A stretch of 64,000 bases of DNA, from the NCBI RefSeq assembly GCF_015277775.1, contig NZ_CP063849.1, positions 62,001-126,000 on the forward strand, written 5' to 3'. Shown here piece after piece: positions 36,788-45,225 of the stretch. This DNA is from Paludibaculum fermentans. Its GTDB lineage: Bacteria > Acidobacteriota > Terriglobia > Bryobacterales > Bryobacteraceae. How positions within the stretch are numbered: position 1 is the first letter of the stretch; every line of letters starts with the position of its first letter. The notes below the pieces were generated by a model. The model saw nothing but the letters and a program-made list of their open reading frames with translations. It had not been told where the DNA came from and made no database searches. A program made the position numbers and the translations under genes.

Positions 36788-36850
36788 TCTCTCGCACGAC
36801 GGTAACAGGATTTTCGCATCTGATATGGTAGAAATGACCGGAGCTCCCCC

Positions 36851-39493
36851 ATGCTTGTGCACCAGCCATTCCACTACCATTCCCTTGATGAACTGCGCCA
36901 GGATATCGAAAGGCTCGGCGTCGATGTGCCGGTTAGCGAGGACGTCAGCGTACTGGCTCAACCAGTAGATTGCGGACGGTTTGTGCTGCCCAACCGGCTG
37001 GTGGTGCTGCCGATGGAGGGCTGCGACGGGCTGCCGGACGGGTCGCCGGACGAACTGACGCTGCGCCGCTACCGCCGCTTCGCAGCAGGTGGTTCGGGGT
37101 TGTTGTGGGTGGAGGCCTGCGCTGTGGTGGAAGAGGGCCGGGCGAATCCCCGGCAGATCTGGATCCACCAGGGCAACGTGGGCGTGTTCCGGACGATGGT
37201 GGACCAGGCCCGGCAGGCCGCCCGGGAAACCATGGGCGAGAACCACCGGCCGGCGCTGGTATTACAGTTGACGCATTCCGGCCGTTATTCGAGGCCAGGC
37301 CGGGCGCCGAAGCCGATCATTGCGCACCATTCAAAGTTTCTCGATCCGATCCACAAGCTGCCGGCGGACTATCCGCTGATTACCGACGACGAGTTGGAGC
37401 GCTTGGAAGACGTCTATGTCGAGGCCGCCCGGCTGGCTCTGGAGGCCGGATTCGACGCCGTGGACGTAAAGGCCTGCCACCGCTACCTGATCAGCGAACT
37501 GCACGCCTCGCATACGCGCGAGAACTCCCGCTACGGTGGTCCGGAATGGGAAAACCGTACGCGCTTCTTCCGCAATATCGTCGGCAAAATCCGCGACCGA
37601 GTGCCCGGCATCGGTGTCACCTCGCGGATGAATGCGTACGATTCAATGGCCTATCCCTATGGCTGGGGTATGGCCGAAGACGGCTCCATGCAGCCGGATC
37701 TGAAGGACCCGATCCGCCTCGTTCAGTTCCTGGTCGATTCCGGAGCCCCGCTGGTCAACATCACGATTGGCAATCCGTACTTCAATCCACATGTGAACCG
37801 GCCGTTCGATCTGCCTATCATCGGCATGAATGTCCCGCCGGAGCACTCTCTGGAAGGCGTGGGCCGCTTCCTGCACATCGTCCGGCACATCCAGCAGCAG
37901 TTCCCGAAGTTGCCGGTGGTCGGCGGCGGCTACTCCGTTCTGCGGCAGTATCTTCCGAATGTGGGTGCGGCGGCCGTGAATGCGGGCTGGGTTTCGCTGG
38001 TGGGCGGCGGCCGGATGTCGTTCGCCTATCCCGAGTTTGCGCGCGAGGTGGTGCAGGGCCGGAAGCTGGATCCGGAGAAGGTCTGCGTGGCGTGCTCGGC
38101 GTGTACACAGATCATGCGCGACGGTGGCCGCAGCGGCTGCGTGCCGCGCGATGCAGCCATCTACGAACCCATTTACAAGGCGGGCCGGGCCGAGGCGCTG
38201 GACACCATTCTGGAAATGGCAAAGACGTGCCGGCAGTGCAGCGATCCCACCTGTGTGCCGAAGTGCCCCGCCCATGTGAACGTACCGGGCTTCATCCAGG
38301 CCATTGTGGACGGCCGGTTCCGCGATGCGTACGAGACCATCCGGGCAAGCAACGTGCTTGCCACGATCTGCGGCTATGTCTGCCCCAGCGAGACACTCTG
38401 CGAAAGCACCTGCATCAACGAGCACTATCAGGAGTCGGTTCCGATCCGTCACCTGCAACGATGGGTCTCGCGCAAGGCGATTGAGGAAGGCTGGGCGCGC
38501 GAGACGCGTCCGGTGCTGCCGGATACGGGCAAGCGTGTGGCGGTGGTTGGCGCCGGCCCCGCGGGTGTGGCAGGGGCCATCACATTGGCTTCGTTCGGTC
38601 ACAGGGTGATGCTGCTCGACCGGGCGGGCCTTGCCGGCGGGATGGCGAAGGACACAATCCCTTCAGAGCGGATGCCGGATCCAATCCTGCAGAAAGAACT
38701 GGAAGACGTGCTGGTGTCGACCGGTGCGATTGAACGCCGGAACTACTCCCTGGGGCCGGCCGGCACGCTGGATGACATTCTGGATGAAGGATTTAACGCA
38801 GTGCTGTTGACTCCGGGGTTGAGCCGGTCGCTGACGCTGCCGGGTTCGATTCGTCCGGAGGGCGGAGTGGAAGGCGCGCTCGAGTTTCTGCGGCAGGTGA
38901 AGCACGAGGGGCGCAAGGTAACCGGGACGGTGCTGGTCTTGGGTGGAGGAAATACGGCGATCGATGCGGCGCTGTCGGCCAAACGCGCGGGCGCCGGCGA
39001 CGTCGCAATCGTATATCGGCGGTCGTTCGCGGAGATGCCGGCCTGGCCGAACGAGCGCGACGAGGCGATGCGGGGCGGAGTGAACTTCCTGATCCTGACG
39101 CAGCCGCTGCGGTATGTCATCGACCCAGCCGGAAAGCTGACGGGCGTCGAGGTAGTGCGGACGAAACTGGGCAGTCCCGATGCGGGCGGCCGGCGGCGGC
39201 CCGAAAACCAGGTAGGGTCGGAGCACGTGATTGCTGCCGATCTTGTGGTGGAGGCGATAGGCCAGGGCGTGGACACGAAGTTGCAGGCTGCCCTACCCGG
39301 GGTTGTGTTCAGCCGTCAGGGGACGATTGTGACGCAGCCGGGTTCAAGCGCGACCAATCGAGAGCGTGTCTATGCGGCGGGCGACGTGGTGAACGGCGGA
39401 GCCACCGTGGTTCAGGCCGTGGCCGAAGGGACGCGGGCGGCACAGCAGATCCACCACGATCTGGTGGGCGAAGCTTTGGTGAACATCGGCTGA
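36851..39493 (+). CDS. Fused old-yellow-enzyme and GltD-like Fe-S flavoprotein oxidoreductase
   Basis: This 880-residue fusion has residues about 40-400 as an OYE-type FMN barrel (LPNRLVVLPMEGCDG, HSGRYSRPG, HASHTRENSRYGG). A first cysteine cluster follows (C412, C415, C418, C430), like the 4Fe-4S site of 2,4-dienoyl-CoA reductase but with the second gap one residue shorter. A DPD/GltD-type Fe-S domain comes next (CRQCSDPTCVPKCPAHVNVPG, near 460, and CGYVCPSETLCESTC, near 507), then a FAD Rossmann motif (VVGAGPAGVAG, near 565) and an NAD(P) motif (VLGGGNTAIDAA, near 694). Electrons could pass from NAD(P)H via FAD and Fe-S to FMN and an unsaturated substrate. It is divergent from the amidotransferase gene. 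Confidence 0.88.
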   Translation: MLVHQPFHYHSLDELRQDIERLGVDVPVSEDVSVLAQPVDCGRFVLPNRLVVLPMEGCDGLPDGSPDELTLRRYRRFAAGGSGLLWVEACAVVEEGRANPRQIWIHQGNVGVFRTMVDQARQAARETMGENHRPALVLQLTHSGRYSRPGRAPKPIIAHHSKFLDPIHKLPADYPLITDDELERLEDVYVEAARLALEAGFDAVDVKACHRYLISELHASHTRENSRYGGPEWENRTRFFRNIVGKIRDRVPGIGVTSRMNAYDSMAYPYGWGMAEDGSMQPDLKDPIRLVQFLVDSGAPLVNITIGNPYFNPHVNRPFDLPIIGMNVPPEHSLEGVGRFLHIVRHIQQQFPKLPVVGGGYSVLRQYLPNVGAAAVNAGWVSLVGGGRMSFAYPEFAREVVQGRKLDPEKVCVACSACTQIMRDGGRSGCVPRDAAIYEPIYKAGRAEALDTILEMAKTCRQCSDPTCVPKCPAHVNVPGFIQAIVDGRFRDAYETIRASNVLATICGYVCPSETLCESTCINEHYQESVPIRHLQRWVSRKAIEEGWARETRPVLPDTGKRVAVVGAGPAGVAGAITLASFGHRVMLLDRAGLAGGMAKDTIPSERMPDPILQKELEDVLVSTGAIERRNYSLGPAGTLDDILDEGFNAVLLTPGLSRSLTLPGSIRPEGGVEGALEFLRQVKHEGRKVTGTVLVLGGGNTAIDAALSAKRAGAGDVAIVYRRSFAEMPAWPNERDEAMRGGVNFLILTQPLRYVIDPAGKLTGVEVVRTKLGSPDAGGRRRPENQVGSEHVIAADLVVEAIGQGVDTKLQAALPGVVFSRQGTIVTQPGSSATNRERVYAAGDVVNGGATVVQAVAEGTRAAQQIHHDLVGEALVNIG

Positions 39494-39813
39494 TTGGCCT
39501 CGGTGTTGAGGCTTGGGGGATCCGGGTTGGTGGCCTCTGCAGGGCGATGCGCCTTGCCATGAACGCGATTCGAGCAGCGGCTTAAGCGTGGCCGGCGTTG
39601 CGGCCTGATGTGGCTGAGGGAACAAACGGCGGCAGTGGCTCCCTCTGAAGCGGCTGGCGGCGTTGGCTCAGGGGGCGCGGGCGGGGTAGACTGGAGTCAG
39701 AAAGCGGCTGTTGTTGCGCTCACAGAACGGCGCAACCCGAGGGGCGGAATACAGCACTTGGCAGTTGCGGCCTGTGCGCTTCCAGCCTACAAATCCCAAC
39801 TCAAGGAGTGGCA
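39494..39813 (+). other. 320-base interval without a convincing gene
   Basis: Short open frames here have no family features. The only clear signal is AAGGAG at 39803-39808 for the next gene. No obvious hairpin with a T-tract or promoter with good spacing is seen. Confidence 0.5.
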
Positions 39814-41817
39814 GTGACTGAACACTTGCATAAGGACTCCGGACGGAATGGCGAAGGCGTCGGGTCGAACAGCTCAATCGGCCGTTGGACGATGCCCGAC
39901 AGCGGAGCCGTGTTCACGATGGACGCGGTCCTGATCCAGAAACTGCGATCTTTTATCCTGGAAGGCTTCCACATCCTGCCCAAGCGCGGAGCGGAAATGG
40001 GCGGCATCCTGCTGGGCCGCGTAATCTCAGAGGCCCCCCTCGCCGTGGAAGTAACCGGCTTCGAACCGGTGCCTTGCGAGTACCGCTACGGGCCATCCTA
40101 TATACTCTCCGACGCCGATCGCGCCAAACTGGAGCAGGCGCTCGGCTCACACGCGGCATTGGACCAACAGGGAGAATCCGCGCCGGAGCCAGCTTCGACG
40201 GTGGTGGGCTTTTTCCGGAGTTGCACAGGCCGCGAACTGGCCTTGGATGCGGCTGATCAGCAGTTGATGCGGAAGTACTTTCCGGAGCCGCGGCATTTTC
40301 TCCTGTCACTCCGTCCGCTCTCCATCTTTGAATGTGAGGCGTGGTTCTTTAGCCGGATCAATGGAGTTCTGCCCCGGCTGCCTTCGCAGCCGCCCGAGCC
40401 GTTTGGCCAACCCATGGCCAAGCAGGACCGGTCGGGGGAGCGCAACAGCCGCTCCGCACAGGCGGCCGCGGCAGCCCCTGAGCATGACGTGGACGCCGCG
40501 GTCGAAGCGCCAGAGCCGGCATCTTTTCCGGTGGAGCCAGTCCAGGGGCGCCCAGCCAGTGCAGAAGGCCAGGCGTCAGAAGAAGTGGAAAGGACAGGGT
40601 CGAAGGTGTTGGCGGCCAGGGCTGGAGCTGGTCTGCTATTTAGCGCCGGCGGCCCGCCCGCGGACACGACGCCCGTTGATCACAAAATCAGCCAGCCGCC
40701 GCAGATTGCGCGCCCGGGCGCGGAAGATCTGCCAGGCGGAGACGAAGCGTGGCGCCTGGTGGAGCGGCGCCGGATGTTGCGGGAGCAGCGGGATGCCTCA
40801 GGCTCGCAAAGGATAGACGGCGCGCCGGTGGCGGCCACCGCCACGGAGACGCAGCCGGAGCACCGCTGGCTGCTGGATGAGCACGCAGCCGAGCCGCACA
40901 AGCACCGCCTGTGGCAGTTAATTGCCGCGCTGCTGGTGCTGCTGGTAGGCGGCGGCGCCGGGTATCAGTTCTGGGACGCCCAGCAGCGGGCTCGCTGGAC
41001 GCGGCTCGGGTTGGACGCGAAACCTGGAGCGGATGGCATGGAGGTCACGTGGGATCGGAAGTCCCCAGCCCTGAAGGAAGCTTCACGGGGTGTCCTCGAA
41101 GTTGTCGAATCGGGCGATTCCGCAGATGCTCGCGGGAGCGCGAAGGGTGAAGCCTTCGGCCAGCCTCGCTCCGTCGAACTGGACGGAAAGGCCTTGAGCC
41201 TGGGTCATTTCACTTTCTCGACCTCCAGCAAGGACGTTATCTTCCGGCTGCAGTTGTACAGTACAGGGTTGGCCAACGCCGTGGAGTCCGTCCGGGTTGT
41301 GGCCCCGGGTGGTCCCGCCGCGGGGAAGGAACTGGCGGCCAAGCCGGCTGCCCAACCGCCGGTGCGGACGCCCGGCGCGGCGCCGCAGGCTGCAGCGGCT
41401 CTGAAACCGGTCGCGGACGAGCATCCGGCGCCAGCTGCTTCGAATGTGGTGAGAAGCGATGTTCCACCGGCCCCGGCGGCACGCGTGCAGACGGCGGGCC
41501 CGCCCGCTGGGGCTCCTGCGGCGCCCATGGTCCCCGCGGCGATCCCAGCGGCAGCGATCTACGAGATTCAGCCCACCGTGCCGGAAGGCGTTCGGGCGCG
41601 CATTCATCAGCCCATCACGGTTACGGTTGAGGTGAGCATTGACGCGCAGGGCCGCGTGACGAGTGCGGCTGCGCGCGGCGACGGCGACGGGGTGTACCGA
41701 TACCTGGCTGGAAAGGCTACCGCGGCCGCGCAGTCGTGGAAGTTCCGGCCGGCGCGATCGGCCGGCGGAGCGGCGATTTCCTCCACTCAGCTGGTTTACT
41801 TTACCTTCCGGGCTTGA
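39814..41817 (+). CDS. MPN/JAB-like domain fused to a transmembrane helix and a TonB C-terminal domain
   Basis: This 667-residue protein starts at GTG 39814, five bases after AAGGAG; GTG 39808 overlaps that site and is unlikely. Residues about 30-190 resemble an MPN/JAB fold (GAEMGGILLGRV, then VVGFFRSCTGRE) but the metal-binding HxH is absent, so it may be non-catalytic. A variable Ala/Pro region follows, then one transmembrane helix at about 368-388, an extracytoplasmic beta-sandwich-like segment (about 390-500), an Ala/Pro linker, and a TonB-type C-terminal domain (about 585-667: VTVEVSIDAQGRVTSA, SWKFRPAR). This would place the MPN-like part in the cytoplasm and the TonB part in the periplasm. 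It may energise or sense the TonB receptors nearby. Confidence 0.7.
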   Translation: MTEHLHKDSGRNGEGVGSNSSIGRWTMPDSGAVFTMDAVLIQKLRSFILEGFHILPKRGAEMGGILLGRVISEAPLAVEVTGFEPVPCEYRYGPSYILSDADRAKLEQALGSHAALDQQGESAPEPASTVVGFFRSCTGRELALDAADQQLMRKYFPEPRHFLLSLRPLSIFECEAWFFSRINGVLPRLPSQPPEPFGQPMAKQDRSGERNSRSAQAAAAAPEHDVDAAVEAPEPASFPVEPVQGRPASAEGQASEEVERTGSKVLAARAGAGLLFSAGGPPADTTPVDHKISQPPQIARPGAEDLPGGDEAWRLVERRRMLREQRDASGSQRIDGAPVAATATETQPEHRWLLDEHAAEPHKHRLWQLIAALLVLLVGGGAGYQFWDAQQRARWTRLGLDAKPGADGMEVTWDRKSPALKEASRGVLEVVESGDSADARGSAKGEAFGQPRSVELDGKALSLGHFTFSTSSKDVIFRLQLYSTGLANAVESVRVVAPGGPAAGKELAAKPAAQPPVRTPGAAPQAAAALKPVADEHPAPAASNVVRSDVPPAPAARVQTAGPPAGAPAAPMVPAAIPAAAIYEIQPTVPEGVRARIHQPITVTVEVSIDAQGRVTSAAARGDGDGVYRYLAGKATAAAQSWKFRPARSAGGAAISSTQLVYFTFRA

Positions 41818-41852
41818 AGCCGCGTCCAGCCTTTTGAGCAGCTTTATGAACA

Positions 41853-41872
41853 GGCGGAGGATCGTCTCCGCC
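41853..41872. terminator. Hairpin between convergent genes
   Basis: GGCGGAG (41853-41859) and CTCCGCC (41866-41872) form a perfect 7-bp stem with a six-base loop, between the stops of the MPN-TonB gene and the minus-strand sugar transferase. T-tracts are weak, so a bidirectional partial terminator is the best reading. The 41818-41942 interval holds no gene. Confidence 0.4.
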
Positions 41873-41942
41873 CGCGCCGCCTGGCAAGCCGGAGGAATTT
41901 GCTCCGTATATCGAGGCGACCGCACGGCGAGCTCGCTTGGCT

Positions 41943-42617
41943 TCAAGCCGCGTTACGCCCGCTGAGCACGACAGCGATGGAGCGCCGCAGGATCGTCCAG
42001 CGCAACCCCGGCGCATCATGGCGCACGAAGAAGAGATCCAAGCGCCGGCGTTGCTGGTAGGTGAGACTGTTCCGGCCGCAGACCTGCCACAGGCCTGTTA
42101 CGCCGGGCTTAACGGTAAGGACCTTCTCTGCGTCGGGGCCGTAGTGAGCCTCCAACTCCACCGCCGTCAGGGGGCGAGGCCCGATCAGCGCCATGCGCCC
42201 AGACAACACATGCCAGAGTTGCGGCAGTTCGTCGATCGAGTACTTCCGGCAGAAGCGGGCGAACGTGCTGGTGATGCGAGGATCCGGGTTGTCCTTCCGC
42301 CAATGCAATGGAGCCGACTGGACCCGCTCCACCAGTATTAGAGGCCCCGTGCGCTGTTCGCGCGGCCACATGGTCCGAAACTTCCACATCCAGAAAGGCT
42401 GTCCAAACTGCCCTCTACGCAAGTGCGCCACGAAGGGCGTGCGGCGCGAAAGCACCAGGATCACGATCGCGACACAGACGAAGACCGGGCTGGAGGCGGC
42501 TAGAAGCGCGAAGGCGAACAACCTCTCAGTGGCATCGGTCAGGCGCGCGGAGATCAGGGCCGAGCCTCGGCGGCTCGATGTATCCATTGCGACTCCCAAC
42601 TCCGGGTAGAGCGTCAT
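41943..42617 (-). CDS. Bacterial sugar transferase (polyprenyl-phosphate phosphoglycosyltransferase)
   Basis: This 224-residue monotopic phosphoglycosyltransferase has a membrane segment at about residues 33-55 (LFAFALLAASSPVFVCVAI) and the catalytic domain with WMWKFRTM, DPRIT, the DELPQLWHVLSGRMALIGPRP block (about 128-148) and KPGVTGLWQV (about 170-180). It transfers a sugar-phosphate from a nucleotide sugar to undecaprenyl phosphate, the first step of exopolysaccharide or O-antigen assembly. It lacks the N-terminal four-helix domain of WbaP/WcaJ. It lies 25 bases after the GT4 gene on the same strand. Confidence 0.93.
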   Translation of the reverse strand: MTLYPELGVAMDTSSRRGSALISARLTDATERLFAFALLAASSPVFVCVAIVILVLSRRTPFVAHLRRGQFGQPFWMWKFRTMWPREQRTGPLILVERVQSAPLHWRKDNPDPRITSTFARFCRKYSIDELPQLWHVLSGRMALIGPRPLTAVELEAHYGPDAEKVLTVKPGVTGLWQVCGRNSLTYQQRRRLDLFFVRHDAPGLRWTILRRSIAVVLSGRNAA

Positions 42618-42642
42618 GGCAGCGTTTTAGGCCATGCGGATG

Positions 42643-43707
42643 TCATACGCGCAGGATGGAACGCATACGCTCGGCGAACTTGGCTTCCGAGAAGCGGGCG
42701 GCCGATTGTTGAAGTTGCTCGCGAGGCACCCTGGCCTCGACCGCTTCAAAAGCTTCCACGGCTGCAGCCAGGTGCGATTCAGTGGGCTGTGCATACGGGA
42801 AAAGGCCCTCGGCGGGCACGCTGTCGAGGACGCCGCCGCGTCCCAGCGCAATGACCGGTTTGCCGCTGGCGGTTGCTTCCACCGCGGTGATGCCGAAGTC
42901 TTCTTCGCCTGGCAGCAGCAGCGCACGGCACTGTGCGTATAGACGGCGCAGTTCCGCGTCGCTGACGTGTCCGCAAAACTCGATTTTCGAATTCGCCATC
43001 GTCTTCAGGCGGGCGTATTCCGGGCCTGAGCCGACAATCCGCAGACGGCGTCCTGATGCAGAGAACCAGCGGACGGCATAGTCCAGCCGCTTGTAGGCTA
43101 CGAGTTCGCCAACCGCGAGATAGAAATCCTCAGGCGGAGCCCAGTTGAAGTTCTGCACGTCGACCGGCGGGTGAACCACCTCTGCGTCGCGGCGGTAGCT
43201 GCGCCAGATTCTTCGCCGGACATTCTCGCTGTTGGCGACAAACTCGTCGACGCGCGCTGCCGTCGAATAATCCCAGAGCCGCAGGTAATTGGCGATAGGC
43301 GCCATCAGTCCGCGCTTCCAGGCCGGAGTCCAATCGTGCAGATAGTCGGGGTACATCTGCCACAGGTAGCGCATCGGAGTGTGGCAATAGCAGATGTGGC
43401 GCGTCTCGGCGCGAGTGAGCACACCTTTGGCGGGGCCGGATTCGCTGCTTATCACCAGGTCGTAGTCGCGCAAGTCGAGGCTCTCCAGGGCGATTGGCAT
43501 CAGCGGCAGCAACGATCGATAGAATCGCCTTCCAGGATTTAAGAAAGAGCTGGTGACCTTGCGGGAACGGATAATTTCGGAAACTTTTTGGGAGTCGTAG
43601 AAGAGCGTGAACAGATCGGCCTGCGGCAGAATGCGGCAGAGCGCCTCCAGAACCTTTTCGCCGCCCCGCATGTTGAGCAGCCAGTAGTGCGCGATGGCAA
43701 CCCGCAT
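42643..43707 (-). CDS. GT4 family glycosyltransferase
   Basis: This 354-residue GT-B glycosyltransferase starts at ATG 43707 (MRVAIAHYWLLNMRGGEKV); the frame extends 11 codons upstream without conservation. The acceptor domain contains CHTPMRYLWQMYPDY, and the nucleotide-sugar side has VGSGPEY (about 216-222) and the donor-binding EDFGITAVEATASGKPVIA (about 262-280). It probably adds a sugar, often mannose in this subgroup, to the lipid-linked intermediate made by the neighbouring sugar transferase. It is divergent from the flippase gene with about 50 bases between starts. Confidence 0.92.
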   Translation of the reverse strand: MRVAIAHYWLLNMRGGEKVLEALCRILPQADLFTLFYDSQKVSEIIRSRKVTSSFLNPGRRFYRSLLPLMPIALESLDLRDYDLVISSESGPAKGVLTRAETRHICYCHTPMRYLWQMYPDYLHDWTPAWKRGLMAPIANYLRLWDYSTAARVDEFVANSENVRRRIWRSYRRDAEVVHPPVDVQNFNWAPPEDFYLAVGELVAYKRLDYAVRWFSASGRRLRIVGSGPEYARLKTMANSKIEFCGHVSDAELRRLYAQCRALLLPGEEDFGITAVEATASGKPVIALGRGGVLDSVPAEGLFPYAQPTESHLAAAVEAFEAVEARVPREQLQQSAARFSEAKFAERMRSILRV

Positions 43708-43757
43708 GTGCCAAAGCAGTTTAGCATTGGGCAAGTTCACAACGGCGTGTTATTTTT

Positions 43758-45143
43758 GTGAGGCGTCTCATGCGCCTATTTCCACGAGCGGGTCCCACTG
43801 CCTCAATGGTATCCGCCACCTCCATTGTTGTGTCCGGCGGAATAGCCGTTCGGGGCATAGGGCTGCTGAAGCTGATCTACGCCGCGCATGTGTTCGGCAC
43901 CAGTGACGCGCAGGATGCGTTTCTGGAGGCCTTCCTGCTGCCTTCCCTGCTGAGTGACGTGCTGGCCGCGGCGGTAGCACCTGCGTTGATTCCGGCGTTG
44001 ATCCGCGCCTCGACTGAAGGCCGCACTGCCGGCGCGGTTGCTCTTTATCGTGCGGCTTTCGGTGCTGGCCTGGCCACCACGCTGGTGGCGGCACTCGTTC
44101 TGGGTTTGTTCTTCCCGTTCGCATTACCCGTGCTCGCCTCCGGATTCGGCAAAGAGAAATCCGCGCTGACCCTGCGGCTGCTGCTGGTGATGCTGCCGTT
44201 GCTGCCGTTGACTGCCTGCAACGTGCTGTGGCGCTGCATTCTGAACGCCGGCAACCGCTTCGTGCTGGCAGCGTTGGCGCCGGTGGCAACGCCTTTGGCG
44301 TCCCTCGCCGTGCTCTACTTCGGAGCTGCCCGGTGGGGCATTCAAGCGCTGGCGATCGGCGCTGTCGCCGGCTCCGCGGTGGAGGGCATTCTGCTCGCCC
44401 AGGGCGTCTATCGGCTGGGCTATCCGCTCATCCCCAAACTGAAGGGAGCCCTGAATCGCCTGGGGCCGGTGCTGCAACAGTTCGGCACGATTCTCCTGAG
44501 TTCCGTCTTATTCGGCTGCATTCCGCTGATTGACAATGCCATGGCCGCGGGACTGGCGACTGGCAGTCTCTCTGTCTTCGGTTTTGGAACAAAGCTGGCG
44601 ACGGTGATTCTCTCGCTGGGACCGGCGTCCATCGCGACCGGCGCCCTGCCGCAGCTCTCGCGGTTGGCGGTAGTCGGCGATTGGCGGGTGATGCGAGGCA
44701 GCCTGCTGCATTTTGGCAAACTGATTCTGCTGGTCACCGTCCCAATTGTCGCCGTGCTGATGCTGTTCTCCGGACAGCTAGTGCGGGTGGTGTTCCAGAA
44801 AGGCGCTTTCTCGACACAGGCGGCCTACGAGGTGGCTTTGGTCCAACGCTATTCACTACTGCAGGTTCCGTTGGCGGTGATCAGTGCGCTCGGATTCCGG
44901 CTGGCCTCCTCGATGGCAGCAAACGAGCTGGTGATTCCCGCGGCCGGTGTGGGGGTGGCCGTCGCTGCCCTGGCCGACTACCAATTGCGCCGCATCTTGG
45001 GTGTCCAGGGGATCGCGTTGGCTTCCGTGGTGACGCAATTGAGCGTCATCGCGACACTCGGGTTTCTGCTCAAGCGCCGAATGTCGAAGCAACGGCTGGG
45101 CGTTCACACGGAAGCCGTACCTCCAGGCGGAGATGCACTTTAG
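43758..45143 (+). CDS. MurJ/MviN-like lipid-linked oligosaccharide flippase
   Basis: This 461-residue polytopic protein (about 13-14 helices) is of the MOP superfamily, closest by eye to MviN/MurJ: VFGTSDAQDAFLEAFLLPSLLSDVLAAAVAPALIPAL in the first third and LASSMAANELVIPA near the end. MurJ flips lipid II; relatives inside polysaccharide loci flip other polyprenyl-linked glycans. Its position between glycosyltransferase genes supports the second role, in which case it stands in for a Wzx. The start is GTG 43758 or ATG 43770. No other flippase is visible in the locus. Confidence 0.85.
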   Translation: MRRLMRLFPRAGPTASMVSATSIVVSGGIAVRGIGLLKLIYAAHVFGTSDAQDAFLEAFLLPSLLSDVLAAAVAPALIPALIRASTEGRTAGAVALYRAAFGAGLATTLVAALVLGLFFPFALPVLASGFGKEKSALTLRLLLVMLPLLPLTACNVLWRCILNAGNRFVLAALAPVATPLASLAVLYFGAARWGIQALAIGAVAGSAVEGILLAQGVYRLGYPLIPKLKGALNRLGPVLQQFGTILLSSVLFGCIPLIDNAMAAGLATGSLSVFGFGTKLATVILSLGPASIATGALPQLSRLAVVGDWRVMRGSLLHFGKLILLVTVPIVAVLMLFSGQLVRVVFQKGAFSTQAAYEVALVQRYSLLQVPLAVISALGFRLASSMAANELVIPAAGVGVAVAALADYQLRRILGVQGIALASVVTQLSVIATLGFLLKRRMSKQRLGVHTEAVPPGGDAL

Positions 45144-45225
45144 CGCAATTTCGTTGTTTCGTCCGGCTGGATTTCCTGTCCAATACCAAGAAGGAGGGGC
45201 CGCGGGCAGTTAGCGCGGCATTGGG

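Noticed and set aside
39608-39817. 69-codon open frame in the gap before the MPN-TonB gene
   Set aside because: Low-complexity Gly/Ala-rich translation with no start signal; probably chance in GC-rich DNA.
45191-45199. AAGGAGGGG as the start site of a small gene before the HprK-like gene
   Set aside because: No start codon at a useful distance before the TAG at 45211 in the kinase frame, and no small conserved peptide is visible.
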